From Ectothiorhodospiraceae bacterium (GTDB lineage: Bacteria > Pseudomonadota > Gammaproteobacteria > HK1), in the NCBI GenBank assembly GCA_024234875.1, contig JACKNM010000005.1, forward strand, positions 372,001 through 436,000: a stretch of DNA of 64,000 nt, in the 5' to 3' direction. The notes below the pieces were generated by a model. It was not told the DNA's origin, searched no databases, and saw nothing but the letters and a program-made list of their open reading frames with translations. Below are positions 32,624-40,690 of this stretch, one piece after another. The translations under genes were made by a program, and so were the position numbers. Position 1 is the stretch's first letter, and each line of letters starts with the position of its first letter.

Positions 32624-33769
32624 ATGGGATGGTTCGGTCGGAGTGATCGCGCGTCGGCGGACGCGGCGATGGCGCGGCGGGTCCAGGCACTGGAGGCCGA
32701 GCTCGCGGCGACGCGAGCGGCGCTGGCAGGCGCTCGGGCCGAGGCAGCCGAGCGCGGGGCCGCGACGGCGGCGCGGGAGGACCAGCTCAATGCATTGATG
32801 CTGCTGGAGAACCGCGCGCTGCGGCGCTGTGTCGGGGACATCCAGAACGGTCTCACCGAGGCGGTCGACGGGGTGAAGGCCGTCCTCGGATGCGCGCACA
32901 CGATTCGGGGCGACTTCGCGCAGCTCGCCACCAGCAATGACCACATGGTCTGCGAGCTGCACGGCCTGGCGGACCTGTCGGCGCAGGCCGGCGCCTCGAT
33001 GTCCGAGATGACCGGCCGCGCAGCGCAGATCAGCAGTGTGCTGTCGCTGATTCGCGGGATCGCCGAGCAGACCAACCTGCTGGCGTTGAACGCCGCCATC
33101 GAGGCCGCCCGCGCCGGCGAGCACGGCCGCGGCTTCGCCGTCGTCGCCGACGAGGTGCGCAGCCTCGCCGATCGCACGCAGAAGGCCATCGTCGAGACCG
33201 ACGGCGTGATTCAGGGGCTCCAGCACAACGTCGGTCGGGTGGGCCAGGCCTTCGACGAGATGGCGCAACGGACACAGCGGATCGACCGCGAGACCGGTGG
33301 TTTCAAGGACCGCCTCGACGGCATGTGCGCCTACGTCGCCGCGTCGTTCGCCGACATCGGCCAGATGGCGGACGGCGTCTTCCTGAGTCTCGCCAAGCTC
33401 GACCACGTGCGCTGGAAGGTCGACACCTATCACTCGGTGAACGAGCACACCCCGGCCATGGACTTCGTCAGCCACCGCGAGTGCCGGCTCGGGCAGTGGT
33501 ACTACCACGGCGAAGGCCGGCAGTTCTTCGCCGACACCCCGCACTACCCGGCGCTGGAGGCGCCGCACGCACGGGTGCACTCCAGCACGCGGGAGGTGCT
33601 CGCACGCCTCGACGGAAGCCCGCCGGCCTACGGCGAGCTGATGCCCGCGCTGCAGGCCATGGAGGCGGCGAGCGAGGAGGTGTTCGAGCACCTGGACGCG
33701 ATTCGTCGCGCCGGCGGGCGCTGGACCGAGGACCGTGCGTCGCTGCCCACCGGCACCGACGCGCGCTGA
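32624..33769 (+). CDS. Soluble methyl-accepting chemoreceptor with C-terminal CZB zinc-binding domain
   Basis: 381 residues from ATG 32624, chosen because a strong AAGGAGGT (32612-32619) lies directly upstream. There are no membrane segments, so it is cytoplasmic. An N-terminal coiled coil (residues ~17-60) precedes an MCP signalling region whose hairpin tip reads IAEQTNLLALNAAIEAARAGEHGRGFAVVADEVR. The chemoreceptor zinc-binding (CZB) domain follows: His in LDHVRWK, CRLGQWYYHGEG with its Cys, and PHARVH with the second His pair. CZB receptors sense zinc or HOCl and often act on diguanylate cyclases or chemotaxis. A c-di-GMP phosphodiesterase gene is convergent next door. Confidence 0.92.
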   Translation: MGWFGRSDRASADAAMARRVQALEAELAATRAALAGARAEAAERGAATAAREDQLNALMLLENRALRRCVGDIQNGLTEAVDGVKAVLGCAHTIRGDFAQLATSNDHMVCELHGLADLSAQAGASMSEMTGRAAQISSVLSLIRGIAEQTNLLALNAAIEAARAGEHGRGFAVVADEVRSLADRTQKAIVETDGVIQGLQHNVGRVGQAFDEMAQRTQRIDRETGGFKDRLDGMCAYVAASFADIGQMADGVFLSLAKLDHVRWKVDTYHSVNEHTPAMDFVSHRECRLGQWYYHGEGRQFFADTPHYPALEAPHARVHSSTREVLARLDGSPPAYGELMPALQAMEAASEEVFEHLDAIRRAGGRWTEDRASLPTGTDAR

Positions 33770-33848
33770 AGATGCGGATCCGGCTGCCCCGGCCCGCGTG
33801 CTCGGGGTCGCTCCGGATGGATCGGGCCGGCGGCAGGGAGCGAGGGGC

Positions 33849-35522
33849 TCAGGCCCCGTCGGCCCCGCTCGGGGTGAGCAGGCCGTCGCGGGTTCCTGCG
33901 GGTCGTGGCGTCGCATCCGCGCCGGGTCGCGGCGGTCGTCCGGCGTGCCCGTGGTTGGCGAGGAAGGCGTCGCGCGGCAACGGGTGACCGAGCCACCAGC
34001 CCTGCGCGGTCACCCCGCGCAGGTGGGCGCGGCAGTGCTCGAGGTGGGCCTCGGTCTCGATACCCTCGAGGATTACGCGCCGCCCCAACCCGTGCACCAG
34101 ACCGACGAGGTCGATCAGCATGGATTGCGGCACGCTGCCGTCGAAGCTGCCCTGCACCAGTGACTTGTCGATCTTTACGATGTCGGCGAGCTGGCCAGCG
34201 ACACGGTCGATGTTCGACGAGCCGGCGCCGAAGTCGTCGATCGCGATCGCATAGCCTGCCGCGCGCAATCGGGCGAGACCGGTCTGCACCGCCGGGCGGC
34301 TCCATTCACCACGCTCCGTCACCTCGATCGCCACCTGGCCACGGGTGAGCCGGTGCTCGGCTGCCAGCGCCCGCAGCGTCGACTGCACCGACGGGGCGGC
34401 GACGTCCTCGAGCTCGAGGTTGATCGACAGCAGGAACCCCGGCCTGTCGCGGAGGACGTCGCCCAGATCGGTGAGCGCCAGGGTCGCGACGTGGCAGGCG
34501 AGGGCCGCGGACGCTGCGTCGTCGCGCGCCCACGACAGCACCTCGGCGGCGGAGATCGTGGCCTCGCCCGGACCGCGGCCGCGCACCAGGGCCTCGGCGC
34601 CGACGAGGTGCCCGGAGTGGAGGTCGAGCAGCGGCTGGTAGGCGAGGTACAGGGCGCGATCCCGAATCGCACGGCGCAGCCGCACCGGGCCGCGCAGCAG
34701 GCGCTCGACCTGCCAGGCGATGAGGCCGACGAGAAAGGCGGTCACCAACGTCGCCGCGATGCCGGAGGCGAGGACCCGGGGCCAGCGCTCGCCGAGCGCC
34801 GCCGGCCACGCCCGGGTGCCGACGACGCAGATCTCGAATCCCCGTGAGCAGCGCGTGGCGGTGACGTGCCGACCGACGGTGCGCGACGCGAGCTCCGTGG
34901 TCAGCGCGACGTCTCCGCTGCCGAGCTCGCCCGGGAGCGAGCCGGCGATGGTCACCGGCGGTTCCCTGAGTGGCCGCAGCAAGACCGCGGTCTGGTGGTC
35001 GCTCGCCTCCGGCAGCAGCTCGAAGTGCCTCGGGTCGAGGACCACGTTGGCCTCGCCACGCCGGATCACGATGGCGTCGACGAGTCGCGAGCCCACCAGC
35101 TTCGGGCGCAGCCAGACGTCGAAACCGTAGGCCAGACGATGATCCGCCGGCGGTCCGGTGAACGGCGGCTCCAGCGCGCCCAGCGCGGTGGTGCAGCGCA
35201 TCTGCTCGCCGCGAAAGATACCGACGTCACGGATGTGAGTCGCCTCGAGCACCGCGCGGCGCAGCCGCATCAGACCCTCGGGGCTACATGGCTCGACGCC
35301 GAGGAACTCCGCCCGCAACAGCGTCGTCGTGACCTCGGAGACCACCTCGTCGACCGCCGCACCCGCCCGCTCGACGTCGCTCGCGAGACCGAGTCGCAAC
35401 TCCTCGAAGACCGAGAAGAGCGCGAGCGCCATGCCGCCGAGGAAGGCTCCGACGAGTGCGACCTTGAAGGCGCCGAGCCGGGCGAGCTGGACCAGGAATC
35501 CAGGGTGGGACGAACGGGGCAA
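33849..35522 (-). CDS. CSS-domain EAL cyclic-di-GMP phosphodiesterase
   Basis: 557 residues. TM1 is at about 13-36, followed by a periplasmic CSS domain with the conserved EPCSPEGL (around residue 77) and paired cysteines. TM2 is at about 252-270, and the EAL domain spans about 285-530. Catalytic motifs are intact: GAEALVRG (EAL), Asn in SINLELE, Glu in EVTERGEW, IDDFGAGSS, Lys in VKIDKSLV and EGIETEAHLEHC. It should hydrolyse c-di-GMP. In E. coli PDEs of this type the CSS-domain disulfide state controls activity, and that may hold here. The C-terminal tail is Pro/Gly-rich. Gene is convergent with the CZB receptor. Confidence 0.92.
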   Translation of the reverse strand: MPRSSHPGFLVQLARLGAFKVALVGAFLGGMALALFSVFEELRLGLASDVERAGAAVDEVVSEVTTTLLRAEFLGVEPCSPEGLMRLRRAVLEATHIRDVGIFRGEQMRCTTALGALEPPFTGPPADHRLAYGFDVWLRPKLVGSRLVDAIVIRRGEANVVLDPRHFELLPEASDHQTAVLLRPLREPPVTIAGSLPGELGSGDVALTTELASRTVGRHVTATRCSRGFEICVVGTRAWPAALGERWPRVLASGIAATLVTAFLVGLIAWQVERLLRGPVRLRRAIRDRALYLAYQPLLDLHSGHLVGAEALVRGRGPGEATISAAEVLSWARDDAASAALACHVATLALTDLGDVLRDRPGFLLSINLELEDVAAPSVQSTLRALAAEHRLTRGQVAIEVTERGEWSRPAVQTGLARLRAAGYAIAIDDFGAGSSNIDRVAGQLADIVKIDKSLVQGSFDGSVPQSMLIDLVGLVHGLGRRVILEGIETEAHLEHCRAHLRGVTAQGWWLGHPLPRDAFLANHGHAGRPPRPGADATPRPAGTRDGLLTPSGADGA

Positions 35523-35681
35523 GCTCCACTCCCTGCCAGGGGCCGCGCGAGGCAGAGAGCGCGGGCACGACCGACAAAGATAGTCGCCACGGGAACGCCG
35601 TTCCAGCCGGCCGCCGCGCCGACGGCTCGAGCCGGTGTCGCCGCGACGCGGCCGGGCACCGCCCGCGCCACCCGCCGGCGG

Positions 35682-36164
35682 TCAGCGCACGAAGCAGTCC
35701 TTCTCCGCGCTCCAGCGCCGCAGCTCGGCGATACGGGTGTGCAGCGACTTGCGATCCTCGGCTTCGACCGCGCGTGTGATGGCGGCGGCTCCGACGACGA
35801 TGATGGCAGGGGGGAACACCGACACCGCGGCACTCGCGATGGCGACCGCCGGGTCCTCGTGGAATCCGGGGCGGGTCGGCTGGGTCCCGGCGAGCAGCCG
35901 GCTGGTCTCGCGGTAGAGGACCTCGCAGCTCGCGTTCGGGCCGATGCCTGCCGGCAGCGGCACCGCCTTCGGCGTCACCGCGTCGACCGCCGGCGCGGCG
36001 GCGCGGCGCCCGCGCGCCGACCATTCGCGAGCCTGACGGTCGAGCCACTCCCCGGGCTCCTCCGCCGACACCGGCGGCACGGCGAGCGTGCCGAGCAGGC
36101 CGAGTGACGCGGCGAGGACGGAGATCGACTGGAGCGGCGAGCGGCGGCGGGGTGGACGAGCCAT
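35682..36164 (-). CDS. Hypothetical exported/membrane protein
   Basis: 160 residues from ATG 36164; the frame is open upstream but reads as low-complexity Arg-rich sequence. A signal peptide or anchor (RRRSPLQSISVLAASLGLLGTLAVPPVSA, about residues 5-33) ends in a good cleavage site. One further hydrophobic segment lies near the C-terminus (AIASAAVSVFPPAIIVVGAAAI). Two cysteines remain in the mature part (NASCEVLYRETSRLLAG and KDCFVR). I do not recognise the family. Neighbours give no clue: a phosphodiesterase downstream and a DNA glycosylase upstream on the same strand. Confidence 0.65.
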   Translation of the reverse strand: MARPPRRRSPLQSISVLAASLGLLGTLAVPPVSAEEPGEWLDRQAREWSARGRRAAAPAVDAVTPKAVPLPAGIGPNASCEVLYRETSRLLAGTQPTRPGFHEDPAVAIASAAVSVFPPAIIVVGAAAITRAVEAEDRKSLHTRIAELRRWSAEKDCFVR

Positions 36165-36240
36165 GTCACGGTAGGGTGTGGTCCCGAGAGGGGTAGCGGC
36201 CGCAAGAAGGAAGGCTTTAGGGCCACATCGTCGGTCGGCG

Positions 36241-36876
36241 CTACGCGAGCGGCGGGCGCTCGGAGGCCCGCCACAGGTACCAGCTCGCGACCGAGCGATG
36301 GGGGCGCCAGCGCTCGCCCTCGGTGCGAAGGTCCGCCGGGCTCGGCAGGTCGACGGTGCCGTGGGCATGGGCATAGCCGCGGCGCACGCCCAGGTCGTCG
36401 ACGGGGAACACGTCGGGCCGGCCGAGGTTGAAGATGAGCAGCATCTCCACCGTCCAGCGCCCGATGCCCCGGACCTGGATCAGTCGCTCGACGATCGCGT
36501 CGTCGTCCATCGCGCGCAGACGCTCGCGGGTCGGCACCACCCGCGCCAGGGTCTTCTCGGCCAGGTCACGCGCCGAGGCGACCTTGCCGCGTGACAGGCC
36601 GGCGGCGCGCAGGGTGTCGTCCGGGGTGGACAGGAGCTGACGGGGGCCGGGGCCTCGCCGGCCGGGGTAGAGGCCGCACAGCCGACGGTGGATGGTTCCG
36701 GCCGCGGCGCCCGAGAGTTGTTGGTACACGATGGCCCGGAGCAAGGCCTGGAACGGGGTCATCTCGTCGCGGAGCTCGAGCGCGAACGGCCCGATCTCGC
36801 GGATCAGCCGGGCCATCACCGCGTCGCCGCGAGACAGAGCCCGCACCGCCCGCCGCGGGTCGTACTCGAACGGCAT
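36241..36876 (-). CDS. DNA-3-methyladenine glycosylase II (AlkA-like, HhH-GPD)
   Basis: 211 residues, lacking the N-terminal domain of E. coli AlkA and so similar to the short bacterial/yeast MAG1-type enzymes. The helix-hairpin-helix and Gly/Pro-Asp loop are clear: IQVRGIGRWTVEMLLIFNLG, then RPDVFPVDDLGVRRG with the catalytic Asp in PVDDLG. FQALLRAIVYQQLSGAAAGTIHRR is the conserved N-terminal helix. It excises alkylated purines, complementing the nearby Tag enzyme. The gene begins 6 bases from the stop of the acyl-CoA synthetase gene upstream on the same strand, suggesting co-transcription. Confidence 0.9.
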   Translation of the reverse strand: MPFEYDPRRAVRALSRGDAVMARLIREIGPFALELRDEMTPFQALLRAIVYQQLSGAAAGTIHRRLCGLYPGRRGPGPRQLLSTPDDTLRAAGLSRGKVASARDLAEKTLARVVPTRERLRAMDDDAIVERLIQVRGIGRWTVEMLLIFNLGRPDVFPVDDLGVRRGYAHAHGTVDLPSPADLRTEGERWRPHRSVASWYLWRASERPPLA

Positions 36877-36882
36877 GCGGGC

Positions 36883-38556
36883 TCAGCCGCCGCGCTTGCG
36901 GGCGATCTCGAGCTGCCGCAGCTCGATCCGTCGCACCTTGCCGGTGGTGGTCATCGGGAGCGACTCCACGAACTCGATCTCGCGCGGGTACTCGTGCGCC
37001 GCGAGGCGGGCCTTGACGTCGGCCTGGATGGCCGCGACCAGGGCGTCGGACGGCGCATGACCCCGTGCGAGCACCACGAAGGCCTTGACGATCTCGCCAC
37101 GCAGCGGGTCCGGGCTGCCGACCGCCGCCGCCTGCGCCACCGCCGGGTGCTTGAGCAGTGCGTCCTCGACCTCGCCGGGCCCGATGCGGTGGCCGGCGCT
37201 CGAGATGACGTCGTCCTTGCGACCCATGAACCAGAGGTATCCGTCGTCGTCGCGATAGCCCAGGTCACCGGTGAGCCACCAGTCGCCGCGCACCTTCTCC
37301 GCCGTCGCCGCCTCGTTGCGCCAGTAGCCGAGGAACATCACCGGGTCGCCGCGGCGCGCCGCCAGCTCGCCCACCTGTCCCGCGGGCATCGGCTGGCCGT
37401 CCTCGTCGATGACGTCGACGTGGTGACCGGGATAGGGCTTGCCCATCGAGCCCGGCCGAGTCTCCAGGACCGTGCTCGAGCTGCCGGCGAGGTAGTTGGC
37501 CTCGGTCTGGCCCCACATCTCGTTCACGCGCACCCCGAGCGCCTCGTCACACCAGCGCAACACCTCGGCTCCGAGCTGCTCGCCAGCCGACATGATCGAC
37601 CGCAAGGCGAGGCCGTGGCGCTCGCGCGGGGCCTCGACCTGGCGCAGGAGCTTGAGCGCGGTCGGGGGGATGAACCCGTTGCGCACGCGGTGCCGCCCGA
37701 TCAGCGCGAGGGCGCGCTCGGGGTCGAAGCGCCCGCCGTCGTGACCGAGGACCGGTACGCGGTAGTGGAGCGCCGGCAGGAGCGCGTCGAGCAGCCCGCC
37801 GGTCCACGCCCAGTCGGCCGGCGTCCACATGAGATCGCCGTCGCGGGGGAAGAAGTCCTGCGACAGCTCGAACCCGGTGAGGTTGCCGAGCAGGCAGCGG
37901 TGGGCGCCGAGCGCGCCCTTCGGTGGTCCGGTGGTCCCGGAGGTATAGATGAGGAACGCCGGATCGTCGGCGGCGGTGTCGACCGCGGTGAACGAGGCGC
38001 TGGCGCGGGTCAGCAGCTCGTCGAAGCGCAGCGCGCCCGGCTCCGGATCGCAGCACACGACGGCCTCGAGCGTGTCGATGTCGGCGCGCAGCGCCTGTGC
38101 GAGCTCGAGGCGCGAGCGGTCGGTGATCACCACGCGGGCACCGCTGTCGGCGAGGCGGAAGGCCAGCGCGTCGGATCCGAAGAGGTTCGACAGCGGCAGG
38201 GTGACCGCGCCGAGCTTGTAGGTCGCGATGTGCGCGACGACCGTCTCCAGCCGCTGTGGCAGCACGATTCCGACGCGGTCGCCGCGACCGACGCCGAGGC
38301 CGGCGAGGGCGTTGGCGAAGCGATCCGAGAGGGACTTGAGCTCGCCGAAGGTGACCCGCCGGACCGTGCCGCTCGCGTTCTCGCAGATCAGCGCCAGCGC
38401 GTCCGGCGTGGCCACGGCGTGCCGGTCGCAGACCGACACGCCCATGTTGAATCGCGGCGGGATGCACCAGCGGAACTCGGCGCGAATGCGGTCGAGGTCC
38501 CGCCCGTCGGGGCGAAAAAGCGGCTCGGGTCCTGGCGTCGCGCTGGTCGCGGTCAT
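36883..38556 (-). CDS. Acyl-CoA synthetase (acetyl-CoA synthetase-like)
   Basis: 557 residues from ATG 38556. ANL-superfamily ligase: FLIYTSGTTGPPKGALGAHR (P-loop), WTPADWAWTGGLLDALLPAL, aromatic motif VNEMWGQTEANYLAGS, WLTGDLGYRDDDGYLWFMGRKDDVI, and the C-terminal catalytic Lys in MTTTGKVRRIELR. The ADWAW motif and length place it with bacterial acetyl/propionyl/butyryl-CoA synthetases of the AcsM-like group rather than Acs proper. It is divergent from an acrylyl-CoA-reductase-type gene, so both might serve a short-chain acyl-CoA route such as propionate/acrylate metabolism; this is inference. Confidence 0.88.
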   Translation of the reverse strand: MTATSATPGPEPLFRPDGRDLDRIRAEFRWCIPPRFNMGVSVCDRHAVATPDALALICENASGTVRRVTFGELKSLSDRFANALAGLGVGRGDRVGIVLPQRLETVVAHIATYKLGAVTLPLSNLFGSDALAFRLADSGARVVITDRSRLELAQALRADIDTLEAVVCCDPEPGALRFDELLTRASASFTAVDTAADDPAFLIYTSGTTGPPKGALGAHRCLLGNLTGFELSQDFFPRDGDLMWTPADWAWTGGLLDALLPALHYRVPVLGHDGGRFDPERALALIGRHRVRNGFIPPTALKLLRQVEAPRERHGLALRSIMSAGEQLGAEVLRWCDEALGVRVNEMWGQTEANYLAGSSSTVLETRPGSMGKPYPGHHVDVIDEDGQPMPAGQVGELAARRGDPVMFLGYWRNEAATAEKVRGDWWLTGDLGYRDDDGYLWFMGRKDDVISSAGHRIGPGEVEDALLKHPAVAQAAAVGSPDPLRGEIVKAFVVLARGHAPSDALVAAIQADVKARLAAHEYPREIEFVESLPMTTTGKVRRIELRQLEIARKRGG

Positions 38557-38702
38557 CGTCTCGGCTCCGCGGATGGTGCCCCGGCATGCCTCCGGGCGAC
38601 GTGCCGTGCACCGGCGCGCCTCGGGCTCGGGCCGCGCTGGATGATATAGGATTCCGCCCCTGGACGGCCTGCCAGGCCGCGCGAGCAGCACAGGAGATTT
38701 CG

Positions 38703-39698
38703 ATGGAGCCCTTCCGAGCCTTTCGGGTGCACGAGAGCGACGGCGCGGTCGACGCGCGACTCGAGCGCATCAGCCTGGACGACCTGAATCCCGGCGAGGT
38801 GGTGATTCGGGCGGTGTGGTCGGACGTGAATTACAAGGACGCGCTGGCGGCCACCGGGAAGGGCAAGATCATGCGGCGCTTCCCGATGGTGGGTGGCATC
38901 GACGTCGCCGGCTACGTGCACGCGAGCGACGATCCGGCCTTCTCACCCGGAGACCCGGTGGTGGTGACCGGCTGTGGCCTGAGCGAGGAGCACGACGGCG
39001 GCTTCGCCGAGTACGTCCGGGTGCCGGCGGACTTCCTGGTGCCGTTGCCGGCCGGCCTCGATCTCCGCGAGTCCATGGCGCTCGGTACCGCGGGGTTCAC
39101 CGCCGCGCTCGCCATCGACCGTATGGAGCACAACGGACAGACCCCGGCCGCCGGGCCGGTGCTGGTCAACGGCGCCACCGGGGGCGTCGGCAGCTTCGCC
39201 ATCGACATGCTGGCCGGGCTCGGCTACCAGGTCGTCGCCTTCACCGGCAAGCGCACCGCGGACGACTACCTGCGTGGCCTCGGCGCGACCGAGATCCGGT
39301 ATCGGTCGGAGGAGAAGCTCGGCACCCGGCCGCTCGAGCGCGCGCTGTGGGCGGGCGCGGTCGACAATGTCGGAGGTGACGAGCTCGGCTGGCTGACCCG
39401 CACCACCATGCCATTCGGCAACATCGCCTCGGTCGGCCTCGCCGGCGGAATCAAGCTCGAGACCACGGTGATGCCGTTCATCCTGCGCGGCGTGAACCTG
39501 CTCGGCATCAACTCGGTCCTCGTCCCCCGCGCGCTGCGCATGCGGGCGTGGGAGCGCCTCGGCGGCGATCTGAAGCCCAGGCACCTGGACCGGATCGTCA
39601 CCCGGACCGTCGACCTGGACGGGTTGCCGGGGGTATTCGACGCCTTCATCGCCGGCGAGGTGACCGGACGCACCCTGGTGCGCATCGGCGCCGACTGA
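38703..39698 (+). CDS. acuI: Zinc-independent MDR oxidoreductase, AcuI/YhdH type (acrylyl-CoA reductase)
   Basis: 331 residues from ATG 38703 with AGGAG upstream. The quinone-oxidoreductase-like MDR fold has the nucleotide motif LVNGATGGVGSFAIDMLAGLGY, SDVNYKDALAATGKG near the N-terminus, and GGFAEYVRVPADFLVPLPAGLDLRESMALGTAGFTAALA (seen in parts). These are YhdH/AcuI signatures; the enzyme reduces acryloyl-CoA to propionyl-CoA with NADPH. Its TGA stop (39696-39698) is also the left flank of the first MITE-like element, which therefore begins immediately after the coding sequence and leaves the protein intact. Confidence 0.88.
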   Translation: MEPFRAFRVHESDGAVDARLERISLDDLNPGEVVIRAVWSDVNYKDALAATGKGKIMRRFPMVGGIDVAGYVHASDDPAFSPGDPVVVTGCGLSEEHDGGFAEYVRVPADFLVPLPAGLDLRESMALGTAGFTAALAIDRMEHNGQTPAAGPVLVNGATGGVGSFAIDMLAGLGYQVVAFTGKRTADDYLRGLGATEIRYRSEEKLGTRPLERALWAGAVDNVGGDELGWLTRTTMPFGNIASVGLAGGIKLETTVMPFILRGVNLLGINSVLVPRALRMRAWERLGGDLKPRHLDRIVTRTVDLDGLPGVFDAFIAGEVTGRTLVRIGAD

Positions 39699-39876
39699 GA
39701 GCCTGTGAGCGAATCGAGCCCCTACTGCGCGCGCCGACTGGCGGCTGCGACCGCGTTGTCCGACCGCGAGAACTGCGGTCATTTGGCTCGCCAAACTCCC
39801 TTGTTCTCGCGCCAGACGCCTTGTCTCGCTCGCCAGCCGACGCGCTCGCGACGGCGCCCGATTCGTTCACAGGCTC
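39699..39876. mobile_element. MITE-like element 1 (178 bp, 18/19-bp terminal inverted repeats)
   Basis: Arm AGAGCCTGTGAGCGAATCG (39698-39716) pairs with CGATTCGTTCACAGGCTCT (39859-39877) with one mismatch. Taking the ends as GAG...CTC, the element is flanked by TGA on both sides (39696-39698 and 39877-39879). That is a 3-bp direct repeat of the TNA type made by IS1031-group IS5-family transposases. There is no ORF worth calling inside. The left TGA is the acuI stop codon. It is probably a non-autonomous element mobilised in trans; the identity of the parent IS is not determined. Confidence 0.75.
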
Positions 39877-39879
39877 TGA

Positions 39880-40018
39880 GAGGGTGTTTACAAAACCATT
39901 GCCTGCTGCGAGGCCCGCCGAGGGCTCTGGCCGTTGGGGCCCCCATCGCCCCGGGTCCATGCGCGCGGATCCGGGGTTCGGCAGCCCTCTCGCGACAGCA
40001 ATTTTTTTGTAAACACCC
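39880..40018. mobile_element. MITE-like element 2 (139 bp, perfect 16-bp terminal inverted repeats)
   Basis: GAGGGTGTTTACAAAA (39880-39895) is the perfect complement of TTTTGTAAACACCCTC (40003-40018). TGA flanks both sides (39877-39879 and 40019-40021), so it shares its left TGA with the right TGA of element 1. The terminal GAG...CTC bases are the same as in element 1, but the rest of the arms differ, so the two are relatives at most. The interior is GC-rich and non-coding. The pair lies between acuI and the cheY promoter. Confidence 0.78.
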
Positions 40019-40175
40019 TCTGAGTCTCGCCGTTCCTACCCCGGGGTCCGTCCGGATCCGGGGTCTCGGCCGCCGTCGCGGCCCGCCTTCTCCCCGTCGT
40101 TCGAGCCCTCGCACGGCCCGGGCCGGAGCCGCGGCGCGTTCTTCGCGCCGGCGGTCCGGGCGTCGGCCTCCTGCC

Positions 40176-40202
40176 TAAAGTTCGCCCCCCGTCGACCGAT
40201 AT
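40176..40202 (+). promoter_or_regulatory. Sigma-28 (FliA)-like promoter of the chemosensory operon
   Basis: TAAAGTTC (40176-40183), exactly 11 bases, then ACCGATAT (40195-40202): 7/8 and 6/8 matches to the FliA consensus TAAAGTTT-N11-GCCGATAA. It lies 77 bases upstream of the cheY start and is the best of three such sites in the window. It implies transcription together with late flagellar genes. Confidence 0.72.
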
Positions 40203-40279
40203 CAGCCGCGTCAGCTCGAAGCGTATTCGCGGGTATCGGTGGGTCGTGCCCACCTCCGCGCCCGACCCAGGAGCCTCGC

Positions 40280-40642
40280 ATGGCCAACATTCTCGCAGTC
40301 GACGACTCCGCATCGATGCGTCAGATGGTGTCGTTCACCCTCAAGGGCGCCGGTCACGCCGTGGTCGAGGCGGCCGACGGTGCCCAGGCGCTGGAGATCG
40401 CCAAGAAGCGCGGTGTCGACCTCGTCGTCACCGACGTCAACATGCCCAAGATGGACGGGATCTCCCTGATCAAGGAGCTCCGCGCGCTCCCGACCTACAA
40501 GTTCACGCCGATCCTGATGCTGACCACCGAGAGCGGGGCGGCGAAGAAGCAGGAGGGCAAGGCCGCCGGTGCCACCGGCTGGATCGTCAAGCCTTTCGAC
40601 CCGGACCAGCTCGTGGCGACGATCAAGAAGGTCCTCGGCTGA
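40280..40642 (+). CDS. cheY: Chemotaxis response regulator CheY
   Basis: 120 residues, a stand-alone receiver domain. The acidic pocket is D8-D9 (AVDDSASMRQ), the phospho-acceptor is D52 in VVTDVNMPKMDG, and the conserved Thr/Ser and Lys appear in LMLTTESG and WIVKPFDPDQL. There is no output domain, as in CheY proteins that bind the flagellar switch or act as phosphate sinks. It is the first gene of a rightward operon of twelve genes and is followed 48 bases later by cheA. The upstream sequence resembles a sigma-28 promoter. Confidence 0.95.
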   Translation: MANILAVDDSASMRQMVSFTLKGAGHAVVEAADGAQALEIAKKRGVDLVVTDVNMPKMDGISLIKELRALPTYKFTPILMLTTESGAAKKQEGKAAGATGWIVKPFDPDQLVATIKKVLG

Positions 40643-40690
40643 CGACTCACCCGCACGGGCCGCGGCCCGCTGCCGCACGGGAGACTACGC

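Larger units (their letters stand above)
39699..40279. other. 581-base intergenic region: two MITE-like elements plus the che promoter
   Basis: Bases 39699-40018 are occupied by the two inverted-repeat elements. Bases 40022-40175 are GC-rich without a credible ORF. A sigma-28-like promoter lies at 40176-40202, followed by a leader of about 70 bases to cheY. Confidence 0.7.

Noticed and set aside
33785..33836. Long-loop inverted repeat CTGCC-CGGCCCG / CGGGCCG-GGCAG between convergent MCP and EAL genes
   Set aside because: Loop over 20 bases and no T-run; could be a terminator but not better supported than chance in GC-rich sequence.
39949..40071. Similarity between the interior of MITE element 2 and its right flank (CCCCGGG..CGGATCCGGGGT)
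   Set aside because: Only about 12 bases match without gaps in GC-rich DNA; not enough to claim a third element copy.
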